DNA of 12,038 bases from Bacillota bacterium (GTDB lineage Bacteria; Bacillota; Clostridia; Peptostreptococcales; Anaerovoracaceae), in the NCBI GenBank assembly GCA_016284575.1, contig JAEEPD010000227.1:1-12038 (forward strand), read 5' to 3'. Within the stretch, counting starts at the first letter, position 1; every line of letters starts with the position of its first letter. Under the pieces are notes generated by a model. The model was not told the DNA's origin. It did not search any database and saw only the letters and a list, made by a program, of their open reading frames with translations. Positions 7,492-12,038 of the stretch are shown here, one piece after another. The translations under genes were made by a program, and so were the position numbers.

Positions 7492-7546
7492 TCTCCAGAT
7501 TTCCGCTATAATAAAATAGCTAATACGGATAGGAATATCTGGAGAC
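7492..7546 (-). repeat. Hairpin repeat copy B (13-bp stem, one bulge)
   Basis: The 28 bases at 7519-7546 repeat 7399-7426 exactly. The left arm TCTCCAGATTTCC (7492-7504) pairs with GGAA and ATCTGGAGA (7532-7545) with one bulged T. Compared with copy A, the left arm has diverged and the bulge has moved, yet pairing is kept, which argues for a structural role rather than chance. Confidence 0.7.
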
Positions 7547-7597
7547 AGCACTGTTGTGTTTGCGCCAACAATCACAGCAGTGCTTTCTTTATTACAC

Positions 7598-8140
7598 TCA
7601 ATTTAACCGCCTCCTTTCATGCTTTCTTCTTGCTTCAGCGAAAGCTTTAGAACAGTGATATGTTGTGCAGATATCCTCTACACTCATACCCTTGCTTTCG
7701 TTATACGGTATCATAACTTCACCGCAAAGCGCTTTCGCCTGCCATTCCACACTGCAATACGGTGGAATAGTATTATCCGCAAAGCTACGCTCATAAACCG
7801 GCGTATACCCGATTTTGAACAGAAAAATATGGCAGATTTCGTGGCAGATAAACCCAATGAATGCACCGATGTCCTTTTCGTATGCTCCGTCGTAGATGGA
7901 CTGCTTAATCTCTATGGTAAAACCGCCTATGTCATTGGGAACGCATCTCGCCATTGTCTGCGGCGGAAGACGAAAATCTTCAACCACAATATAGTTACAA
8001 TTCTTAAAAACGTCGCCCACCCGCTCTAATGCTTCCAGAACAGGAAATGCTCCTGTTTCAGGAACATCGAAAAGTCTCCGAACGATTAACGAATATTTGC
8101 GAAGATCCTTTCTGCTGGTCGGCTTTGTTTTATAGTCCAT
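7598..8140 (-). CDS. ImmA/IrrE-family metallo-endopeptidase
   Basis: A 180-residue protein of the ImmA/IrrE (DUF955) zinc peptidase family. The zinc-binding motif is HEICH (H100, E101, H104), preceded by FIGFIC, and the third-ligand region is VEWQAKALCGEVMIP (131-145) with E132. Family members cleave a partner XRE repressor to switch on genes, as ImmA does to ImmR in ICEBs1 and IrrE to DdrO. The partner here is encoded directly upstream and overlaps by one base (TAATG), with GGAGGGTGA as ribosome binding site. The product is cytoplasmic. The downstream genes on the same strand (DUF4417, DUF6883-like, DUF4926-like) are the natural candidates for regulation, or lie on the same transcript. No key residue is missing. 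Confidence 0.9.
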   Translation of the reverse strand: MDYKTKPTSRKDLRKYSLIVRRLFDVPETGAFPVLEALERVGDVFKNCNYIVVEDFRLPPQTMARCVPNDIGGFTIEIKQSIYDGAYEKDIGAFIGFICHEICHIFLFKIGYTPVYERSFADNTIPPYCSVEWQAKALCGEVMIPYNESKGMSVEDICTTYHCSKAFAEARRKHERRRLN

Positions 8141-8508
8141 TAGTCATCACCCTCCTTATCACGAAGTAACTCTAGGATCTTTAATGCCGTTTCATCGTCC
8201 ATTTCGTCAAATGACCGAGCAAACTGCATTGCTGCCTTTCTTTGGTTGATTCCGGCTTTGCCTGGGATAATCTTGTACTGTAGTTTTGACTCCTCAATGG
8301 AATCTATCAGCTTGCGCTGCTCTTCAACAGTCAATTTGTAATAATCAATGATCTTCTGAACCCATTCAGCAGGAACATTTTTCTTTCCATTCTCAACAGC
8401 TGACAAGAATGGCGTAGACGTATTCAATATCTTCGCCACATCGCCCATCACTTGATGATGCTTAATCCTGAGAATTCTCATATATTCTCCAAAAGATGTG
8501 TAGGCCAT
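8140..8508 (-). CDS. XRE-family transcriptional regulator
   Basis: A 122-residue protein with an N-terminal helix-turn-helix of the phage-repressor type. FGEYMRILRIK starts the domain, and the recognition region reads VAKILNTSTPFLSAVENGKKNVP (about residues 24-46). The charged C-terminal half (KIIPGKAGINQRKAAM, then an acidic helix to the end) is probably the dimerisation part and the target of the ImmA peptidase. The ATG has AAAGGAGGA upstream and a perfect consensus promoter lies 28 bases further. By analogy with ImmR/ImmA it should repress its own promoter and perhaps others, and be removed by cleavage. It is the first gene of the AT-rich minus-strand island. Confidence 0.9.
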   Translation of the reverse strand: MAYTSFGEYMRILRIKHHQVMGDVAKILNTSTPFLSAVENGKKNVPAEWVQKIIDYYKLTVEEQRKLIDSIEESKLQYKIIPGKAGINQRKAAMQFARSFDEMDDETALKILELLRDKEGDD

Positions 8509-8535
8509 AGTCAGTCCTCCTTTTCGACACCATGA

Positions 8536-8564
8536 ATTATATCACAAAGTCAACCATATGTCAA
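8536..8564 (-). promoter_or_regulatory. Consensus sigma-A promoter of the XRE-ImmA genes
   Basis: On the minus strand TTGACA (8564-8559), 17 bases, TATAAT (8541-8536): a perfect match to the consensus. The 5-base word TTGAC occurs twice, 11 bases apart (8564-8560 and 8553-8549), one helical turn, inside the promoter. That is a plausible operator for the XRE protein (inference). The start site would lie near 8529. Confidence 0.85.
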
Positions 8565-9164
8565 TAAATAATTTTCACCTATTACAGGTTAACTCACTTT
8601 TGATCCGTTCCCTTCACTAAGTTACTATTTGCAGTTAAGAGGCAGTGACAAAAATGACCACTGCCACCTTTTTCACTTTCATTATGCTGGTTTAGAAGGC
8701 CTTCGACTATTTGTGACGAGATAAGGGAAAAATCGAGGCCTCGTCAACATTGGAACTTTATTTTTCAGCCAGGGTAGCTGGTAAAAGATGTAGGCAGTGG
8801 TGCTGCTATACTTGTCTATGATAATGAACTGAATTCAATTCGTTAGATTCGATAGAAATTGCTTCATATGATCTGGTTATGGAGAATTTGACCCAAAGGC
8901 TTTGATATGGCCTTATGCTAATTGTGACAAAGCCTATTGAAATCATTAGTTTTGGCACGAATCAAAACGACCATACGTTCAATGCTGACAAAAGTTAAAA
9001 ATATAGCCTTCTTGTCACGGTAGCCACTGGAACATGGATTGGAGGAGGGGCGGGGCTGCCGGAATATGGGTGAGAGAGGGGAAGACTGTTGCACAATGGG
9101 GCAGATGCGGGGTTGGTCTGTCAGATCATGAGTTGAGGAGGACAATGAGAACTGTGTTAAATAA
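8565..9164. other. 600-bp intergenic region, no convincing gene
   Basis: No open frame here has a ribosome binding site and recognisable protein. It holds a plus-strand terminator (8641-8673), two perfect 10-bp palindromes (GAAGGCCTTC 8695-8704, CGAGGCCTCG 8734-8743), and a 7-bp inverted repeat TGACGAG/CTCGTCA (8714-8720, 8740-8746). Between about 9035 and 9115 there is a run of G-rich tracts on the plus strand. Short frames such as minus 8918-9145 or plus 9032-9166 look non-coding or decayed. The region may be the scar of a lost gene or insertion at the island boundary. Confidence 0.5.
8641..8673 (+). terminator. Orphan intrinsic terminator
   Basis: GGCAGTG (8641-8647), 11-base loop, CACTGCC (8659-8665), then ACCTTTTTC. 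It is a good plus-strand terminator shape, but no plus-strand gene lies upstream for more than 3 kb. It may insulate the XRE promoter, or be the leftover end of a gene displaced when the island arrived. Confidence 0.6.
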
Positions 9165-9193
9165 TTGACAAAATAGACTTGCAGCTATATAAT
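9165..9193 (+). promoter_or_regulatory. Perfect sigma-A promoter of the reductase operon
   Basis: TTGACA (9165-9170), 17 bases, TATAAT (9188-9193): both hexamers and the spacing are ideal. Transcription should start near 9200, giving a leader of about 80 bases before the ATG at 9280. So strong a promoter for catabolic-type genes usually implies a repressor. Confidence 0.9.
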
Positions 9194-9204
9194 GAACATG
9201 TTCA
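9193..9204 (+). promoter_or_regulatory. Palindromic operator over the transcription start
   Basis: TGAACATGTTCA is a perfect 12-bp palindrome that begins at the last base of the -10 and covers the expected start site, a classic repressor position. A related GTTC/GAAC inverted repeat, TTGTTC-GGAA-GAACAA, lies downstream at 9243-9258. No regulator gene is visible in the window. Confidence 0.6.
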
Positions 9205-9242
9205 CAACAAATCCAGACATCGAAAACAAAAGCAGTTTCATA

Positions 9243-9258
9243 TTGTTCGGAAGAACAA
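9243..9258 (+). repeat. 6-bp inverted repeat before the flavin reductase gene
   Basis: TTGTTC (9243-9248) and GAACAA (9253-9258) are perfect complements around GGAA. It lies in the leader about 10 bases before the ribosome binding site, and shares the GAAC/GTTC words of the operator at 9193-9204. It could be a second repressor site or a small leader hairpin. Confidence 0.4.
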
Positions 9259-9279
9259 GAATACAGAAAGGAGCAAAAC

Positions 9280-10215
9280 ATGTCTTCGTTTCAGGAACTT
9301 CGCATAGTCGATAATTTTTATCAGACATCCTTGTATTTCCCCATGCCCGCAGTTCTAATAAGCACGCTGACGGACGACGGAAAGACCACCTGCGGACCCT
9401 ATTCCCTGCTGGCGCCGTTCTATGTGGCAGGCAAGGAGTATTATTCCTTCATGCTTGAATGCCGCAATTCATCCAACACTGCGCAGAACCTCATAAAACA
9501 CAAGAAGTGCGTCATCAATTTCCTGCCCGACGACCGCAAATACTTCAAGGAAATGGTCCGTCTGGGCTGGCCGGGAGACAGTCCCGAGGAAAAAATGAAG
9601 GACTTCAATCTCCATCTGGAGGACGGTCTCCGCAAGGCAGAGGATCCGGAGGGCATCTATCCTCAGGTCATAACAGAAGCAGTTCAGGCCGTTGAATGCA
9701 CCTGGGTGGATACTCTTGACGGCGCCGAAAATGATGGCCCCATCCCCGAGGGCATGGATCACTACGTACTGGATAAATATCACGATTTCAACGGCATCAC
9801 CACGCCCTACGGGGCCCACTTCGTTCTTAAGATCGACAAGATCCTGATGAAGGACAAGTACCGCAATGCCATAGTTAACGGCGTAAAGGCCTCCGACTTC
9901 CCCCATCTGCCCGTGGACTACGGATACAGGGATTCCAAAAACTTCTGGTATCACAAGCACAGATGGATGCTGCCGGAGCTGCTGCCCCAGCGCCAGACCA
10001 CCGTGGCTTCGGTCCGCTATGCCGCAGACAGGCTGCAGACAAATGTGCAGTTTACGGACGAGGCTCTGGCGATGCTGGTAAAGGTGCCGAGGATCTTCCT
10101 GCCCACCGCTCTAAAGGGCTGCGTTGCCTGGGCGGAGGAAAACGGCGTTAAGCTCATCGATGTGGAACAGATGAAGATAATCAACGACAAGCGTTCCAAG
10201 GAGAAGGGCAAATAA
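9280..10215 (+). CDS. Flavin-reductase-like protein with a PCP_red-like C-terminal domain
   Basis: A 311-residue soluble protein with AGGAG 8 bases before the ATG. Residues 1 to about 200 fit the FMN-binding split-barrel (flavin reductase-like) family: MPAVLISTLTDDGKTTCGPYSLLAPF near the start, then a core with ECRNSSNTAQNLIKHKKCVINF, typical of the flavin-contact loops. After a linker rich in Arg and Pro, residues 258-304 (FTDEALAMLVKVPRIFLP, AWAEENGVKLIDVEQM) resemble PCP_red, the small C-terminal domain of the BchB/ChlB subunit of dark protochlorophyllide reductase, also found in other proteins. That match is by eye. It probably supplies or uses reduced flavin for a reductive step. Its operon partners are an SDR and a steroid-5-alpha-reductase-like membrane protein. 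The substrate is unknown. Confidence 0.75.
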   Translation: MSSFQELRIVDNFYQTSLYFPMPAVLISTLTDDGKTTCGPYSLLAPFYVAGKEYYSFMLECRNSSNTAQNLIKHKKCVINFLPDDRKYFKEMVRLGWPGDSPEEKMKDFNLHLEDGLRKAEDPEGIYPQVITEAVQAVECTWVDTLDGAENDGPIPEGMDHYVLDKYHDFNGITTPYGAHFVLKIDKILMKDKYRNAIVNGVKASDFPHLPVDYGYRDSKNFWYHKHRWMLPELLPQRQTTVASVRYAADRLQTNVQFTDEALAMLVKVPRIFLPTALKGCVAWAEENGVKLIDVEQMKIINDKRSKEKGK

Positions 10216-10242
10216 AGAAAAGGCAATAAGGAGGGATATATC

Positions 10243-11106
10243 ATGAAAATAGTACTTGCAGGGGCATTCGGAAATCTGGGCTTTGAGATCCTTAAATGCT
10301 TATGCGCAGGCGGTCATGAGGTGGTGGCAGCCGACCTTAAGGAAAAGGAAAACAACGGGCTCGAAGGCCGCTACAGCTTCAAGGCCATCGACGCCACCAA
10401 CAGGGACACACTCAAGGGGCTTTGCGATGGGGCTGACATAGTCATCACCACCATGGGTCTTACCGGCGCGTCCACAAGATTCACAGCCTACGATATCGAC
10501 TATCAGGGGAATCTGAATCTGCTGGAGGAGGCAAAGGCTGCGGGTGTAAAGAAGTTCAACTACATCTCTGTCATCGCCTGCAGAGAGCCAGGCGCCGAAA
10601 AGGTGCCCATGCTCCACGCCAAGGCCATGTTCGAGGACGAGCTTCTGAAAAGCGGCCTGGACTATGTCATCTACCGTCCCACCGGATATTTCTACGATAT
10701 CTGCAAGGTGTTCAAGCCCTATATCGACAAGGGCGAGATGCAGCTGCTGAAGGGCTGCCACGGCGTAAAGGCCAATGTGGTGGACTGCCCGGATTTTGCA
10801 GCCTACATAGCCGCGCACATGAATGACACCAACAAAACCTACGAGGTGGGCGGCAAGGAGACCTACACCTACGAGGAGATGGCCAAGCTTTGCTTCCATG
10901 CAGCAGGCAAGCCCGTCATCATAAAGGACAGCCCCATCTGGATGTTCGGCATCCTGGCAAATCTTCCGAAGATAAAGAAGAGCGGACGCCACGACATAAT
11001 CCTGTTCTCCAAGTGGACCCTGTCCCACGATCTTGTTGGCAAGGATATCGCAGGCGACCATTCCTTTGCAGAATACATAAAGGACTATTTCGGGGGTGAC
11101 AGATAA
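10243..11106 (+). CDS. Atypical SDR, NAD(P)-binding reductase/epimerase-like
   Basis: A 287-residue protein with a Rossmann fold. GAFGNLGFEILKCL (7-20) is the Gly-rich dinucleotide loop, and ADIVITTMG and VDYQGNLNLL-type helix (here YDIDYQGNLNLLEEAKAAG) follow. In place of the classical Tyr-x3-Lys site it has HAKAMFEDELLKSGLDYVIYRP, the arrangement of atypical SDRs such as NmrA-like proteins, NDUFA9-like proteins and divinyl-protochlorophyllide reductase, which it most resembles. The Ala-His-rich 'YTYEEMAKLCFHAAGKP' part is the usual C-terminal substrate lobe. GGAGG lies 8 bases before the ATG. It is 27 bases after the flavin-reductase-like gene and overlaps the next start by one base. It probably reduces a hydrophobic substrate with NAD(P)H; the exact reaction cannot be told. 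Confidence 0.85.
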   Translation: MKIVLAGAFGNLGFEILKCLCAGGHEVVAADLKEKENNGLEGRYSFKAIDATNRDTLKGLCDGADIVITTMGLTGASTRFTAYDIDYQGNLNLLEEAKAAGVKKFNYISVIACREPGAEKVPMLHAKAMFEDELLKSGLDYVIYRPTGYFYDICKVFKPYIDKGEMQLLKGCHGVKANVVDCPDFAAYIAAHMNDTNKTYEVGGKETYTYEEMAKLCFHAAGKPVIIKDSPIWMFGILANLPKIKKSGRHDIILFSKWTLSHDLVGKDIAGDHSFAEYIKDYFGGDR

Positions 11107-11933
11107 TGTTCAGGCTCGATCCTTCGTACATTGGCAGGGTCTGGCCGGGCTTCATGTGGACCGTGACCCTTGTGGCGGCCATCGGCTGCTGCATGGGCTT
11201 CCACGAATTCGTGTGGTTCATGTCCGTAGGCTACGGCTTTTCCGTCATGTGCATCGGCATCTTCCATCTGATCTTCGGCGCTGTCAACGGGATCCTGACC
11301 CCGGCAGGCATGGTGCTTTCAGCGCTGTTCGTGGTCTATGGATACCGCCTCGGCGGGTATATCCTGAAGAGGGAGCTCACCAACGCCGCGTACCGCAAGA
11401 CCCTTGAATCCACCGGCTCCGCCAAAAGGATGCCGCTTCCTGTGTCCGCCTTCATGTGGATAATGATGATGCTCATGTACACTGCCCAGACCTCGGCTGT
11501 AAACTACAGGATAATGAACAGGGCAGGCGACAATATTTTCGCCTGGATCGGCATTGCCGTTATGATCCTTGCGATCATAGGCGAAGCCACCGCTGACAGG
11601 CAGAAATCAGCGGCGAAAAAGCTCAATCCCAGACGCTTCTGCGACAGCGGCCTCTTTAAGATCGTGCGCTGCCCTAACTATTTCTCTGAGATACTGTTCT
11701 GGACAGGTGTAAGCATTTCGGGCATCGGAGCGGTGCAGGGCAGGCAGTGGATCATCGTCATCGTAGCGCTGATACTGATCACCTACGTTATGTACAATTC
11801 CGCCCAGCGCCTTGAGCTGCGCCACGAAAAGAGCTACGGCCTGGATCCCGAATACCAGAAGTATTCGGACACCGTGCCTCTGCTCTTCCCCTTTTCAAGC
11901 CAGTATCATTCAATGAAAGTGTACAGAGACTGA
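11106..11933 (+). CDS. DUF1295 / steroid 5-alpha-reductase-like membrane protein
   Basis: A 275-residue polytopic membrane protein with about six or seven hydrophobic segments. It matches the DUF1295 branch of the steroid 5-alpha-reductase family: VYGYRLGGYILKRE (about 78-91), the C-terminal block DSGLFKIVRCPNYFSEILFW (about 180-199), and DPEYQKYSDTVPLLFPF near the end. Such proteins reduce an enone double bond with NADPH in hydrophobic substrates. The usual histidine of the R-H-P-N-Y-F motif is cysteine here, an unusual change in a strongly conserved segment. The start overlaps the upstream stop (TAATG), with GGGGGTGA as ribosome binding site, and the stop overlaps the next start. An isoprenylcysteine-type methyltransferase is a less likely relative. 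Confidence 0.82.
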   Translation: MFRLDPSYIGRVWPGFMWTVTLVAAIGCCMGFHEFVWFMSVGYGFSVMCIGIFHLIFGAVNGILTPAGMVLSALFVVYGYRLGGYILKRELTNAAYRKTLESTGSAKRMPLPVSAFMWIMMMLMYTAQTSAVNYRIMNRAGDNIFAWIGIAVMILAIIGEATADRQKSAAKKLNPRRFCDSGLFKIVRCPNYFSEILFWTGVSISGIGAVQGRQWIIVIVALILITYVMYNSAQRLELRHEKSYGLDPEYQKYSDTVPLLFPFSSQYHSMKVYRD

Positions 11934-12038
11934 TGAAAGAATTTACAGTACCTATGGCTCTGTTCGACTTTTTCCCCGTGATCTTTTTCTTCCTTGGGAT
12001 GAGTCGGATGGTGAGCTTTCTGAAAAGGAAAATGAATC
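11933..12038 (+). CDS. Partial membrane protein of the reductase operon
   Basis: The ATG at 11933 overlaps the upstream stop (TGATG), so the gene is translationally coupled. Only 35 codons are in the window. The peptide starts MKEFTVPMALFDFFPVIFFFLGMSRM and goes on to a basic stretch with KRK. This is a hydrophobic first membrane segment followed by a positively charged loop, so the N-terminus is probably outside. I do not recognise the family from so short a piece. Its position makes it part of the same operon and probably of the same membrane system. Confidence 0.65.
   Translation, partial: MKEFTVPMALFDFFPVIFFFLGMSRMVSFLKRKMN

Larger units (their letters stand above)
7319..7597 (-). other. 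Highly structured leader between ImmA and DUF4417
   Basis: About 280 bases without a convincing gene but with four inverted repeats. In minus-strand order they are: AGCACTG/CAGTGCT (7584-7547), 7-bp stem with 24-base loop; a 13-bp stem (7546-7492); CGATGGG/CCCATCG (7481-7449), 7-bp stem with 19-base loop; and a 15-bp stem (7426-7375). The second and fourth contain the same 28-base repeat. The minus-strand RNA would be strongly folded between the immA stop and the DUF4417 start. An open reading frame across it (7234-7575) encodes the same nine-residue peptide twice only because of the DNA repeat and is probably not translated. Confidence 0.6.

Noticed and set aside
7399..7546. CRISPR array
   Set aside because: Only two repeat copies, with 92 bases between them and related flanking sequence; no third copy and no cas genes.
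7234..7575. Open frame encoding a 113-residue protein with a repeated peptide SPDIPIRIS
   Set aside because: The repeated peptide comes directly from the 28-base DNA repeat, the frame overlaps the start of the well-supported DUF4417 gene, and it has no good ribosome binding site. I treat it as a by-product of the hairpin repeats.
9035..9115. Possible G-quadruplex (GGGG, GGGG, GGG, GGGG tracts)
   Set aside because: Loops of up to 12 bases make it a weak candidate, and no gene context gives it a role; noted only in the intergenic entry.
8918..9145. 75-residue minus-strand frame that looked a little like a transposase piece
   Set aside because: No transposase motif could be identified, it has no start signals, and it runs through the G-rich tract. 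I cannot support a mobile-element call without a database search.
9147..9170. Seven-codon frame (MRTVLNN) behind GAGGAGG, ending inside the -35 of the reductase promoter
   Set aside because: Very short, and no promoter was found upstream; the SD-like run is part of a G-rich tract, so chance is likely.

Overview
The window looks like chromosomal DNA from an anaerobic, probably amino-acid-fermenting member of the Bacillota (Clostridia-like). The reasons are a ferredoxin-dependent indolepyruvate oxidoreductase (iorAB), strong AGGAGG-type ribosome binding sites on nearly every gene, consensus sigma-A promoters, and a GC-rich core genome. No genus can be named from the sequence. Two core blocks flank a visibly more AT-rich block that reads as a horizontally acquired island.

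Layout. (1) 1-2195, minus strand: an unknown two-helix membrane protein (1745-2134), a double-repeat DUF1538 membrane protein (79-1692), and the first 19 codons of what is probably a P-II-like regulator (1-57). They are read as one operon from a promoter at 2166-2195. (2) 2249-5660, plus strand: extended -10 promoters, a leader with a 10-bp inverted repeat, iorA, iorB and a CPBP-family membrane protease, closed by a good intrinsic terminator at 5631-5660. (3) 5845-8564, minus strand, AT-rich: an XRE regulator and ImmA/IrrE peptidase pair from a perfect consensus promoter, then a roughly 280-bp leader with duplicated hairpin elements, then DUF4417, a DUF6883-like small protein and a DUF4926-like small protein. 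These five genes are tightly packed and end at a terminator at 5845-5876. (4) 8565-9164: about 600 bp without a convincing gene, holding a stray plus-strand terminator and several palindromes; it may be a scar. (5) 9165-12038, plus strand: a perfect TTGACA-N17-TATAAT promoter with a 12-bp palindrome on the start site. It drives a flavin-reductase-like protein with a C-terminal domain resembling PCP_red, an atypical SDR resembling divinyl-protochlorophyllide reductase, a DUF1295/steroid-5-alpha-reductase-like membrane protein, and the start of another membrane protein. The last three are packed by stop/start overlaps.

How the genes work together. IorAB oxidises aryl pyruvates from aromatic amino acids to aryl-acetyl-CoA with reduction of ferredoxin. 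The 9.2-12.0 kb operon combines a flavin protein, an NAD(P)-binding SDR and an integral-membrane enone-reductase-like protein. That set suits reduction of a hydrophobic, possibly polycyclic or isoprenoid substrate at the membrane, and the promoter/palindrome arrangement suggests repressor control. This is the best candidate for an undescribed system in the window. The island combines an XRE/ImmA switch with a probable free-standing toxin/immunity-type pair and an unusual repeat-hairpin leader.
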